DNA from: JAZKDW01 sp040387375
GTDB lineage: Bacteria; Pseudomonadota; Gammaproteobacteria; Burkholderiales; Burkholderiaceae_D
DNA length: 64,000 nucleotides
Reading direction: 5' to 3'
Assembly (NCBI GenBank): GCA_040387375.1
Contig: JAZKDW010000043.1
Span: forward strand, 41,013 to 105,012
The position numbers and the translations under genes are program-made. A model generated the notes under the pieces. The model was not told where the DNA came from. It did no database searches and saw only the letters and a list, made by a program, of their open reading frames with translations. Numbering within the stretch: position 1 is the first letter of the stretch; the number at the start of each line of letters is the position of its first letter. Positions 17,120-25,372 of this stretch are shown here, piece by piece.

Positions 17120-17899
17120 TCAGGCATCCTCAAGTGACTGAATGCCGATCCTGATCGCCTTCGATGAAAATCCCCGGTACGCAAGGAAGCGGTAAATCTT
17201 TGCTTTCAGCTGCGTAGTCATGCCGCCTTCCGCAACCCTGGATTTATATTTGGCAACCGCCAGCAACACACGCTCCTCTTCCGCGCCCAGTTGCTGCACC
17301 TGCGCCTTCGCGATATCGGCAGGAATGCCCTTCTGCCGCAAGGTCATTTCAATCCGCACATTGCCGGCCCGGTTCTCGACGCCGCGCGCGCGATGTTCGG
17401 CAAAACGGGTGTCATCCTGGTATTTGTTCGCGATCACGAAAACCATCGCTTCCTCCGCTTCCTCTTCCGAATAGCCGCGCGCCAGCAGTTTTTTGCGCAG
17501 GTTCAATGCGCTGTAATCCTGCCGGGACAACAGCCAGACCGCATACGACCTGGACGACTGCTCGGGTTTTGTCCTGGGCGTGCCGGCCGGCGGTTTTTCC
17601 TTGTACAGCGGTTTGCGGTCCGAGCTACGCGTAAATTCCCCCGGGATCGCGGCTTCTGTCTTGCGCCCGAATACGGACTTGCCCGAGCGCTTTTTTTGTT
17701 CCGAACTGCGGGTAATGACCGGCGCGCCGTTGGTATCGGGAGCCGCTGCCGCACGTTTTTTGTTGCCGAAGGTGGAATTGCGCTGGCCAGCGCCAAACTC
17801 GCCGGATGACGTCGATTTGCGCTGCTTGCGGTCGGCAGCCTCGATGTCGGCGTCGGTAATTTCCTCGGCCTTGCCGGTTTTGCTGTTGATGATGTACAT
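17120..17899 (-). CDS. recX: RecX-family regulatory protein with long basic N-terminal extension
   Basis: The C-terminal half of the 259 aa matches RecX: SYAVWLLSRQDYSALNLRKKLLARGYSEEEAEEAM, FAEHRARG, EMTLRQKGI and AKIYRFLAYRGFSSKAIRIGI. RecX binds RecA filaments and limits recombination. The first 110 residues or so are a low-complexity Lys/Arg/Ser/Gly stretch with several SS(E/D)(Q/R)K-like repeats, which is not part of normal RecX. recA is not nearby. The start at ATG 17899 (MYIINSKTGKAEE) is preferred over an upstream start lacking a ribosome binding site. Confidence 0.82.
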   Translation of the reverse strand: MYIINSKTGKAEEITDADIEAADRKQRKSTSSGEFGAGQRNSTFGNKKRAAAAPDTNGAPVITRSSEQKKRSGKSVFGRKTEAAIPGEFTRSSDRKPLYKEKPPAGTPRTKPEQSSRSYAVWLLSRQDYSALNLRKKLLARGYSEEEAEEAMVFVIANKYQDDTRFAEHRARGVENRAGNVRIEMTLRQKGIPADIAKAQVQQLGAEEERVLLAVAKYKSRVAEGGMTTQLKAKIYRFLAYRGFSSKAIRIGIQSLEDA

Positions 17900-18023
17900 G
17901 GACCCACGATTATATTGGATGTGCATCCAATTCATCGCAACACAACACGGCAGCGTTCAGGTCCGGCGATTCTGGTCCGGCGAGAAAGTGCGGAGGCCGG
18001 CCTGCTCCTCCGCATGCACGCGC

Positions 18024-18701
18024 CTATTTGGTGGTACCGCTGCCGGGTGGGGTTTCCGGAGTGGCGCCGCCGCTGGACATGCCGCTGCTGGCGCCCGCTT
18101 TGCCGGCCTGCATCTGCTGGGCCATTTTCAGATGCTGATCGACGACCGGCAGAGTATTCGTTACGAGCTGTTTCAGATCCGGGTCGCTTACCTTCGTCTC
18201 CGCCCGCTTCAGCAGGTCATACGTTTTTTTGTGTTCGCTCACGCCGCCCTGCGCTATGTAGCGTTGATCGAACGCATCCCCGGACAGCGAGCTTAATTTC
18301 TTGATCATTGACTGGTGTTTGCTATCCATTTCAGCCGGCAGCGTCACTCCCTTGACCTGCGCGACCTGCTGTAACTCCCTCTGCGCATTGGAGTGGTCAT
18401 CGATCATTCTCTGCGCATACATCTTGACCTGGTCGTTTTGCGATTTTTCCAATGCCACTTTGCCAGCCGCGACTTCCATGAGATTGGCCTGTGTCATCCC
18501 ACGCATCAACTGCTGATCAGCATTGGTCATTGCTTTGCCGGGTGTAGCGGGCATGGCGCTGCTGCCCGATTGCGGCGCCGGCGTTACCGTGCCGGCGCCC
18601 GGCGCGCTTTTCTCAGCCTGGGCATGAACCGCCGTGGTACCGAACAAGAATACCAGCGCGCTGACTTCAGCCATTTTTTTCAACACTCTGCCTGACAACA
18701 T
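18024..18701 (-). CDS. DUF4142 periplasmic protein
   Basis: The 225-aa protein has a signal peptide (LVFLFGTTAVHAQ), a low-complexity Pro/Ala/Ser linker and a helical DUF4142 domain with ANLMEVAAGKVALEKSQNDQVKMYAQRMIDDHSNAQREL. The four-helix pattern is ferritin-like, but metal ligands are not evident. A Gly/Ser/Pro tail ends the protein. AAGGAGG lies five bases before ATG 18701. The family is widespread in stress-related loci and has no known reaction. Confidence 0.88.
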   Translation of the reverse strand: MLSGRVLKKMAEVSALVFLFGTTAVHAQAEKSAPGAGTVTPAPQSGSSAMPATPGKAMTNADQQLMRGMTQANLMEVAAGKVALEKSQNDQVKMYAQRMIDDHSNAQRELQQVAQVKGVTLPAEMDSKHQSMIKKLSSLSGDAFDQRYIAQGGVSEHKKTYDLLKRAETKVSDPDLKQLVTNTLPVVDQHLKMAQQMQAGKAGASSGMSSGGATPETPPGSGTTK

Positions 18702-18865
18702 GGGAACCTCCTTTACTTTGATTGTGCAACATGGATCACCGGATTTTCTTGTTGATGTTCTTGCAGTTTTCATTACTCACTCCATCGTTGAATAAAAAAG
18801 TTGTCATGCATCAGGCAAGCCCGTTGCATGCGCCACCCGGAATCTGCCGCTAAAAACAGACTTGC

Positions 18866-19525
18866 TCATGGCTTTGCCTTGCCAGGCGACGGTGAACCGC
18901 TTTCATCGAAACGCTCGATCGACACCTGCTCCGATTTCAGCGCCACCTGCTGCTGCGCCCGTACCTCACGCCGATGCCGGGTGATGCGCACTTCTTCCTT
19001 CAGGCGCAACTGCTTTTCCACCACCAGCACTTCTTCAAGCACCGGCACCACCACCGTATCCCCTTCGTAACGCATCACAGGCTCCTGACCGCGATCGACT
19101 AACTTTCCGACAGGGATGCGTTCGACCTTGATCTCATCCTGCAACAAAGTCTGATCGACAAGCTGCTCCCGTTCCGTCACTGTCTTGTGTACCCGCACGC
19201 CGGCGCCCGTATCGACCACCCTGGTTCCAACGTGCAGTTCTTCCTGTATTACCGGGATGACGATTTTTTCCGACACCGTGGCATGGCCTGTCACCGAAGC
19301 AAAGGCGAACGGCAACTGATAGGCCCCCTCCTTGCGCGCTGACAACAAATCGAGCGGAACAAGCATCTCCGGGCCGTTATCGACACGAATCACAACGACG
19401 GCTTCCGCCTCGCTTGACGGCATCGAGACGATCTGCGCCTGCCTGCCCTCCGCATCGACGAGGCGATCGCCAACGACAGGCGAACGGGAACCAGAGGCAT
19501 TATTGCTTTCCGGCGGTAGGGTCAT
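18866..19525 (-). CDS. YsnF/AvaK (DUF2382) stress-response protein
   Basis: The 219 aa start MTLPPESNN and contain a short PRC-barrel-like part (GDRLVDAEGRQAQIVSMPSSEAEAVVV) followed by the DUF2382 repeats: VSEKIVIPVIQEELHVGTRVVDTGAGVRVHKTVTEREQLVDQ and LEEVLVVEKQLRLKEEVRITRHRRE. Such proteins appear in osmotic, heat or general stress loci. Their biochemical role is unknown. It is predicted cytoplasmic. The DUF4142 gene lies downstream on the same strand. Confidence 0.82.
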   Translation of the reverse strand: MTLPPESNNASGSRSPVVGDRLVDAEGRQAQIVSMPSSEAEAVVVIRVDNGPEMLVPLDLLSARKEGAYQLPFAFASVTGHATVSEKIVIPVIQEELHVGTRVVDTGAGVRVHKTVTEREQLVDQTLLQDEIKVERIPVGKLVDRGQEPVMRYEGDTVVVPVLEEVLVVEKQLRLKEEVRITRHRREVRAQQQVALKSEQVSIERFDESGSPSPGKAKP

Positions 19526-19735
19526 CCGCAACTTTCATTTACATGCAAATCCGCACTCCGACTCCCCATGCAATTAGCAGGCCGGATGGTGAATACGGAC
19601 ATGAGGACGTAATGACAAAAAAATCGCTTACGTTCTTACGCATGGGCGCGGTAAAAATTGCAATGCCGCGGCATTTCGTTTTAATGCACATGGTGGTACC
19701 CTGCGAGGCAACTTGCCGAACACAAAGAGGTTGTA

Positions 19736-20446
19736 ATGATTCCCCACTCAACCAGCGCCATCAAAGTGCTAACCTTCGACATCTTCGGCACGGTTGTCGA
19801 CTGGCACAAAAGCATCGCCGCCGAAATCGATTCGATGCATCTCGGCGTCGATGGCGGTGTTTTTGCGCTGGCCTGGCGCGCCGGCTACAAACCCGCCATG
19901 CGCAAGGTCATGTCCGGCGAACTCGGCTGGACCCTGATCGACGACCTGCACCGCCGGATCCTTGACGAGTTACTTGAACAATTTGATATCCGCCAGCTTG
20001 ACGAAGAACAGAAGCGGCACCTGAACAAAATATGGCACCGCCTCGACGCGTGGCCCGATTCGGTTGAAGGATTACAGCGGCTCAAGTCGCGCTACATGAT
20101 CTGCTCTTTATCCAACGGCAATATCGGCCTGCTCGCCGGCATGGCCAAACATGCAGGATTGCCATGGGACTGCATTCTTTCCGCTGAAATTTTCCGTGCC
20201 TACAAGCCGGATCCATCCACCTATCTCGGCGTGGCGCGCATTTTTGATGTGCGGCCCGAGCAGGTGATGCTGGTCGCAACACACCACGACGACCTCGCCG
20301 CCGCCCGCGCCTGCGGCTTGCAGACCGCCTACGTGGAACGACCGCTTGAGCTGGGCGATGCGCGGCTCAAGGACGACAGTCCCGATCCCGCAAATACCCT
20401 GCATGCTGCGAACTTCCTCGCGCTGGCGGACTTGCTGGGATGTTGA
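19736..20446 (+). CDS. Haloacid dehalogenase type II
   Basis: The 236-aa protein is a HAD hydrolase of the L-2-haloacid dehalogenase group. Nucleophile Asp lies in TFDIFGTVVDW, then SNGNIGLLAGMAKHAGLPWD and FRAYKPDPSTYLGVA, and a final ATHHDDLAAARACGLQTAYVERP. Members hydrolyse 2-haloalkanoates, though many act on other substrates. AAAGAGG lies five bases before the ATG. It is convergent with the large unknown gene downstream. Confidence 0.88.
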   Translation: MIPHSTSAIKVLTFDIFGTVVDWHKSIAAEIDSMHLGVDGGVFALAWRAGYKPAMRKVMSGELGWTLIDDLHRRILDELLEQFDIRQLDEEQKRHLNKIWHRLDAWPDSVEGLQRLKSRYMICSLSNGNIGLLAGMAKHAGLPWDCILSAEIFRAYKPDPSTYLGVARIFDVRPEQVMLVATHHDDLAAARACGLQTAYVERPLELGDARLKDDSPDPANTLHAANFLALADLLGC

Positions 20447-20470
20447 AAACCTGTCTGCGCCGGCGCAGAT

Positions 20471-21676
20471 TTATTCGATTGGCCGCACGTCCACCGGCTC
20501 CCCTGCAGCGTCGAATTTCTTCGCCAGCGCCACCGATTGGATACCGATGGTCTGCAATGCGTCCACGATATCATCGACATCGACCTGCAGATCCGCCTCC
20601 GGCCCCAGCGGCTTTTCAGCCGAAACCAGCAGCGCGCCATCGGCGCCGGCATGCAGATTTACGCGCAAAATAATGTCGCCCATGACATCGGCCGGTCCGA
20701 TGACTGCGCTCACGTTTTCCGGAGCGGCGCCATGTGCCTGCAATCCCTGGTCCAGCTCCGACATCATCTGCAGCATGAAAAGTTCGGCAATGCCGCGCTC
20801 TTTCCCGCCGTGAAACAGGTCCTGGTATAAAAAATTGACCTCGGCTTCCCGGCCAGGCGCGACCAGGCAGGACTTCACCAGCGGCGCAACCTGTTCCGTC
20901 CAGCGCTGGAAACGTTCCGCCCGCTGGTCGAAATAGGCATCGGCAGCGGTTTCCTCGTCGGGCACCTGGTAAAACGGATCCTCACTCGCCTTCAGCGAGA
21001 AGCCGAGCAAAAAGCGCAATTCGACTGCCTGGTCACCCGGCTCGAAATGGCTGGCCGGCCAGCCGCTGAAACTGCGTTCGATGGCCGGCGCCGCCACCGC
21101 TTTTTTACCGCTCATGGACGAGTACACATCACGGATCATGTCGGTCAGATTGCTGAAGGTGATGCTGTCGATTTCATCCGGATGATAGGCATGGCTGACC
21201 AGCACCACACGCGCGTCATGGCTTTCCAGATGCGCCTTCTTGAAACTGGCGGTCAGCTGGTCGTAGGCATCCTGATCCTGGAAACACTCGCCGCTCACGA
21301 GCCCGCCGCTGGTATGCACGAACAGCGGTATCACGAAGGCATCCACCTCGACCACGCCGCCCTCTTCCCGGCGCATCACCAGCGTCTGCGATGCCTGTTC
21401 GAGATGCTCCTTCAAAAACTGGTACGCGCCTATGTCCGCATGCTTCGCACGCTCCAGCGCTGAATACAATATGTCATCTTTCTTCTGGTTCAGGCACTTC
21501 CTGACTAGCTTCCGGAAGTCAATTTCCTTCTGTTTCAGCGCCTCGGTCATCGTCTCGATGTCCTCCTGCTCGACCAGGTCCATTGCCAGATCGCACAGGG
21601 TTTGTGTCAGGGTGTCCGCGATATCCTCGGCCGAAGGGCCGGATTTTCTTGGTGCTGGTTTTTTGTTTTTTGCCAT
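20471..21676 (-). CDS. Conserved protein of unknown function (possibly DUF2863)
   Basis: The 401-aa protein starts with a Lys/Pro-rich tail. It then has an acidic helical region (IADTLTQTLCDLAMDLVEQEDIETM) and a mixed domain with VVEVDAFVIPLFVHTSGGLVSGE. The C terminus includes QVDVDDIVDALQTIGIQSVALAKKF. I take it to be one of the DUF2863 proteins typical of betaproteobacteria, from memory only. No catalytic motif is evident and there is no signal peptide. It is divergent from the J-domain operon at 21897, with 220 bases between the starts. Confidence 0.65.
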   Translation of the reverse strand: MAKNKKPAPRKSGPSAEDIADTLTQTLCDLAMDLVEQEDIETMTEALKQKEIDFRKLVRKCLNQKKDDILYSALERAKHADIGAYQFLKEHLEQASQTLVMRREEGGVVEVDAFVIPLFVHTSGGLVSGECFQDQDAYDQLTASFKKAHLESHDARVVLVSHAYHPDEIDSITFSNLTDMIRDVYSSMSGKKAVAAPAIERSFSGWPASHFEPGDQAVELRFLLGFSLKASEDPFYQVPDEETAADAYFDQRAERFQRWTEQVAPLVKSCLVAPGREAEVNFLYQDLFHGGKERGIAELFMLQMMSELDQGLQAHGAAPENVSAVIGPADVMGDIILRVNLHAGADGALLVSAEKPLGPEADLQVDVDDIVDALQTIGIQSVALAKKFDAAGEPVDVRPIE

Positions 21677-21896
21677 GATTGTTTTTTAAATTAAGACCGG
21701 GCGTCGTGCCATCCGGGAGGAGTTTACCCTGTTGAGGCGCATGCTGGCGATGAAACAACGGATGCCAAAGCGGTCGACTTAGGCTGCGCGGTGGTGTATC
21801 CTCCGCAATCCCCTTCGTGAACCAGCATTCCGCAAAAAAACCTTGACCCTCTCCGATGTCAGCCTGACATCACCGCACGGAGTCTCCTGAGGACGC

Positions 21897-22175
21897 ATGA
21901 AAGACTATTACGCCGATCTCGGCATAGACGTTGATGCGTCGAATGCCGCGATAAAAAACGCCTACCGCAAAAAGGCATCGGAGTTCCATCCCGACCGCAA
22001 TACCGCGCCCGACGCGCCGGCCCGGTTCCGGGAAGTCCAGGAAGCCTATGACCTCCTGTCCGATGCGGAAAAACGGCAGGCTTACGATGAAACCCGGCGC
22101 CGCAGCCTGGTGGAAAATCCGCTTGAAACCGCTGAACAAATCTGGAAGACCTACATGAACAAAGTGCTGCAATGA
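21897..22175 (+). CDS. Short J-domain protein
   Basis: The 92 aa are almost only a J domain: YYADLGIDVDASNAAIKNAYRKKASEFHPDRNT with intact HPD, then FREVQEAYDLLSDAEKRQAYDE. The C terminus is a short helix. J-domain proteins stimulate Hsp70 (DnaK). The lack of zinc-finger and client-binding domains means client choice must come from a partner. It overlaps the next gene by ATGA (22172-22175), so that partner is probably encoded next to it. It leads a four-gene operon of otherwise unknown proteins. Confidence 0.87.
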   Translation: MKDYYADLGIDVDASNAAIKNAYRKKASEFHPDRNTAPDAPARFREVQEAYDLLSDAEKRQAYDETRRRSLVENPLETAEQIWKTYMNKVLQ

Positions 22176-22705
22176 AGCTGTCCTATTTTTTTCAAGACCT
22201 GAGCAAGGCATACCAGGCTGAACTGGAAGACCTGCTGAGCGATTCCGAAGGCAAGAATGTCTGGGCAGCACGGCTGCGCGAAAAGCGTTCGCAATTTCCA
22301 TTCCTGATGACGATGATCGAATCCGACCCGGAAATGGTTGCGGTCGCCTTCCATGGCGGCATCCGTTTCACCAGTCCGCATGCAATGACACTGCTGTCGA
22401 GCACCGAGCCGGATGAATTTCCGTCATGGGAAGAGTTGGCGCAAGCGGTGCATTTCGATACGGCCACGCAAAAACTTGCCGACACCGTGCTGCTGGAACG
22501 CGGCGGCGAGCGTTTTCTGATTACCACGGTCTGCCTTGAATACCTGCATGCGAAGAATGCCGGTTTTTCGAGCGCCGCGGTCGAGGATGACGCGGATGAA
22601 CAGGACGTCGCCGACGAGCATGACGAAGGTGAAGGTGAAGAACACGATCTTGAAGAAGCAGGCGCCGAATGGCTTGCCGAGCAGGGTTTCGATCGCCGCA
22701 GCTAA
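22172..22705 (+). CDS. Hypothetical protein in J-domain operon, acidic tail
   Basis: The 177-aa protein is translationally coupled to the J-domain gene. It has a helical N terminus (KLSYFFQDLSKAYQAELEDLLSDSEG), a hydrophobic middle (FPFLMTMIESDPEMVAVAFHGGIRFTSPHAMTLL) and a very acidic C-terminal run (about 135-165, Asp/Glu/His rich). There is no signal peptide. I do not recognise the family. The acidic tail could serve as a chaperone-like interaction surface, which is inference only. Confidence 0.7.
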   Translation: MKLSYFFQDLSKAYQAELEDLLSDSEGKNVWAARLREKRSQFPFLMTMIESDPEMVAVAFHGGIRFTSPHAMTLLSSTEPDEFPSWEELAQAVHFDTATQKLADTVLLERGGERFLITTVCLEYLHAKNAGFSSAAVEDDADEQDVADEHDEGEGEEHDLEEAGAEWLAEQGFDRRS

Positions 22706-22726
22706 TCTTTTATTTATTGAATATTC

Positions 22727-23437
22727 ATGACAAACGCGCTCGTAGTAAAAGCAGCAAACCTTATCCGTGCCGGCGATATCGAGGGTGCGGAATTCGCACT
22801 GGTCTCGCTGGTGGAAACCGAGGGTGATCTCGCGCTGGTCGCGGTGCTCGAGGAGTTGCCGCCGAAAGACCTGCTGGCCGTGATCCGCGAATATGACTCG
22901 TCGAAAGAATCGGTGGTCAATCTGCTGGTGACGCCGGAACAATTCGCCCGCGCCGTCGTGATGGAACGCCTCTATGGCGACCACACGCATGCCCGCCTGC
23001 GCGGCATGGTCAACGCGGTGCTGTTCCGCGACGACACGCAAACCGCCGACTTCATCCAGTGCATCGGCGACATCGACGGCGGCTGCGAAGCGCTGATCGA
23101 TTATCTATCCGATCGGGACGAAGAAATCGTCCACTTCGCCACATACGACACCTTCAATATCAATCTGATGGAAGAAGGCGATGCGGTCGACAAATCGGAA
23201 GTCAGCGATCACGACTGGAAAGAACTGGCATGGCTGCTCAAGCATGAACATGCCGACATGTTCGAACAGATCTGGCCGGCGCTGAAGAAACGCCTGAAGG
23301 AACGCCTGCGTCTGGAAGCCGAACTGGAGCAGGAAGAAGAGCGCCAGATCAACCGCGAACAGATGGCGGACGAACAAGAGCAGCCCCGTGAGGAGAAAAA
23401 AACCGGCTCCGGTTCGGTCGAGGAATCGGCGCTGTAA
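22727..23437 (+). CDS. Hypothetical protein in J-domain operon, helical and charged
   Basis: The 236-aa protein begins MTNALVVKAANLIRAGDIEGAEFALVSLVETEGD, which looks like a helical hairpin repeat. The middle contains NAVLFRDDTQTADFIQCIGDIDGGCEALIDYLSD. The last 50 residues or so form a highly charged probable coiled coil with runs of Glu, Arg and Gln. It is separated by only 21 bases from the previous gene and by 2 from the next. No family is recognised and there is no membrane segment. Confidence 0.7.
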   Translation: MTNALVVKAANLIRAGDIEGAEFALVSLVETEGDLALVAVLEELPPKDLLAVIREYDSSKESVVNLLVTPEQFARAVVMERLYGDHTHARLRGMVNAVLFRDDTQTADFIQCIGDIDGGCEALIDYLSDRDEEIVHFATYDTFNINLMEEGDAVDKSEVSDHDWKELAWLLKHEHADMFEQIWPALKKRLKERLRLEAELEQEEERQINREQMADEQEQPREEKKTGSGSVEESAL

Positions 23438-23439
23438 AG

Positions 23440-24660
23440 ATGACTGACGATATCCGGAATGTTGCCCTGGTCGACAAGCGGCCTTATTTTGAAAAGGCGC
23501 TTTCTTTTGGCGTCGCGAACCGCATCATCGATACGGCCAGATGCAACGCCATCATCACCGACGGCGCCAAGGGAACAGTGCAGGTTGCCGACCATTTCGG
23601 CAGCAGCCATCTGCATGCCGACCTCGACAATGCGCGCAAGCGCATCGTCAATCTGGTCAGCCTTTATCTGGAGGAAAACAGTGGTGGCAGTCTGGAACAC
23701 GCGGCGGTGTCGCTGCGCGACAATAGCTTTCTGTCCCATTCGCGGGGCGGCAATGAGATGCTGAAAAATTTGCATGCAATGCCGGACTCCACGGTCTTCG
23801 GCGATGTGAAGGGACAGGCGCTGAAGGACTTCCAGAATGAACGCACGTTGTCCAAACCTTACTCGCTGACTGCTTATCGCAAGGAACGCCAGAAGCGCCA
23901 GCAGATTGCGGCAAACATCAAAGCGGCGTTATGGTTTGCCGACGACATGGGCACGGCAAGGTCCTCGCTGGATTTTATTGCCGCTGAAACCGTGATCCGC
24001 ACCGCAATCCTGATGCGCCTGGGCGACGTGGAAGAATGTCCGAACCGCGGCCAGTTTGCAAAACTGGTCGATACCATCAGGACCAGGGCGCTGGCCGCTG
24101 GCAAGCTGCGTATTCCGAAAGCCATCCTGGCCGAGGTGCCCGAACAATATCGGGAGGTCGCCGACACGATCCGGCGTGAAATTGAAAAACATGATGCGCC
24201 GCAGCTGCTGGACGCGGGCATTGGGCTCGACGTCTTGCTCAACATGTTCGAGTCGCGTTATTTTGTGCGCGAAAGCGGCATGGAAGACGTCGATCAATTC
24301 GATGCCTATGTTTCGAAGGAATGGCACAAGGTTACCAAGGGCAAGGAAGACCCCTACTCGCGCCTGACGATATTCCTGTGTCTTGCTTCCGGCGTAAAGC
24401 CGAAACCGGCCATCTCCGATACCGAGGCAAAATCGATGGTGCGCCGCTTGCGCGAGCATGGATTCGATTCCGATGCGGTGTCGGCGTTCGTCAATGCCTG
24501 TGCGCCATTTGAAATCAGGGAAGATTTATTGTCGCTGTGGGAAGATGAGTTTTTGCCGGACGCGCAGGAACGCGTGCTTGATGAAGATGACACGAAGTAC
24601 GTCCGCGCAATGCAGTTCCTGGATGAGAACTGCAACATCAAGGCGAAGGAAAAGAAATAA
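23440..24660 (+). CDS. Hypothetical 406-aa protein, last gene of J-domain operon
   Basis: A soluble protein with N-terminal NVALVDKRPYFEKALSFGVANRI and a GTVQVADHFGSSHLHADLDNARKRIVNLVSLYLEE stretch. After that it is mainly helical with many charged residues. No signal peptide, membrane segment, Walker motif or nuclease motif is seen. The start codon follows the previous stop by two bases, so the four genes 21897-24660 are one transcription unit. It ends just before a bidirectional terminator shared with infA. Function unknown. Confidence 0.72.
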   Translation: MTDDIRNVALVDKRPYFEKALSFGVANRIIDTARCNAIITDGAKGTVQVADHFGSSHLHADLDNARKRIVNLVSLYLEENSGGSLEHAAVSLRDNSFLSHSRGGNEMLKNLHAMPDSTVFGDVKGQALKDFQNERTLSKPYSLTAYRKERQKRQQIAANIKAALWFADDMGTARSSLDFIAAETVIRTAILMRLGDVEECPNRGQFAKLVDTIRTRALAAGKLRIPKAILAEVPEQYREVADTIRREIEKHDAPQLLDAGIGLDVLLNMFESRYFVRESGMEDVDQFDAYVSKEWHKVTKGKEDPYSRLTIFLCLASGVKPKPAISDTEAKSMVRRLREHGFDSDAVSAFVNACAPFEIREDLLSLWEDEFLPDAQERVLDEDDTKYVRAMQFLDENCNIKAKEKK

Positions 24661-24683
24661 TCCGGTGCTGCTGCCAGATGTGA

Positions 24684-24706
24684 AAAAGCCCGCGATGCGG
24701 GCTTTT
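24684..24706. terminator. Bidirectional terminator between J-domain operon and infA
   Basis: A perfect 10-bp stem AAAAGCCCGC-GAT-GCGGGCTTTT (24684-24693 with 24697-24706) has A and T runs on both sides and so can stop transcription from both directions. Its right arm includes the last base of the infA stop codon (TGA read at 24708-24706). Confidence 0.88.
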
Positions 24707-24981
24707 CATTTAGCGGGCGGCAAGCGGCGCCGCTGATAACCGGCAGGTCCGGGACCGCGGTTTTCGATATGGCGGAACGTGATGCGTCCCTTGCTCAGAT
24801 CGTAGGGTGACATTTCGAGCGACACTTTATCGCCGGCGAGGATACGGATGTGGTTCATCCGCATTTTTCCGGAAGTGTAAGCGATCAACTGGTGTCCGTT
24901 ATCAAGATTGACACGGAAGCGTGAATCCGGAAGTACTTCGGCAACAAGGCCGCTCATCTCAATCAGTTCTTCTTTTGCCAT
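24706..24981 (-). CDS. infA: Translation initiation factor IF-1, second-copy type
   Basis: The 91-aa protein has the IF-1 OB fold: KEELIEMSGLVAEVLPDSRFRVNLDNGHQLIAYTSGKMRMNHIRILAGDKVSLEMSPYDLSKGRITFR. IF-1 sits in the ribosomal A site during initiation. The usual length is about 72 residues. Here an extra C-terminal basic and proline-rich tail (about 15 residues, PGPAGYQRRRLPPAK) is added. It is isolated from ribosomal protein operons, which fits the second infA found in many betaproteobacteria, often linked to cold or stress. AGGA lies seven bases before the ATG. Confidence 0.93.
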   Translation of the reverse strand: MAKEELIEMSGLVAEVLPDSRFRVNLDNGHQLIAYTSGKMRMNHIRILAGDKVSLEMSPYDLSKGRITFRHIENRGPGPAGYQRRRLPPAK

Positions 24982-25372
24982 TATTCATTCCTATCTAAAA
25001 GGGTTGCGCCTGCGGGGCACGCGGTGTCAGGATGCGCTTTGAAACGACCACCCTGTTTGTCGCGACGCACAAGATGGTCTGCGAGCGGGCTGATACGATT
25101 TCGCTCCCCTCACCTGCCTCAGATGACGGAAAAATCAAACGGTCTTATTGGGGGTTGCATATGCAAACGCCCGAGTGGCGCGACGATATACGTCGCGGAT
25201 TGTCAGCACGCTGGAGGCAGTCAACACGCGTGCTACCGAAGGCGGTGAGAAATTCAGGACTTGCGTTCTGCCCCGGAAAAAGAGGGCGGCCTGTCGATCG
25301 GGTGCGACATTGTACCGCATTGCCGCATTTGGCGTCTTCCGGAAACGGGCAACACGGTTTCGTACGTGATTT
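24982..25372. other. Gene-free stretch upstream of infA
   Basis: The 391 bases between infA and the DECR-like gene hold no convincing gene. Small palindromes are present, TTGCATATGCAA at 25155-25166 and GCGACG-ATAT-CGTCGC-like pairing near 25180-25197. A long 5' leader of infA on the minus strand is possible but not proven. No terminator of the large acyl-CoA operon is visible here. Confidence 0.4.
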
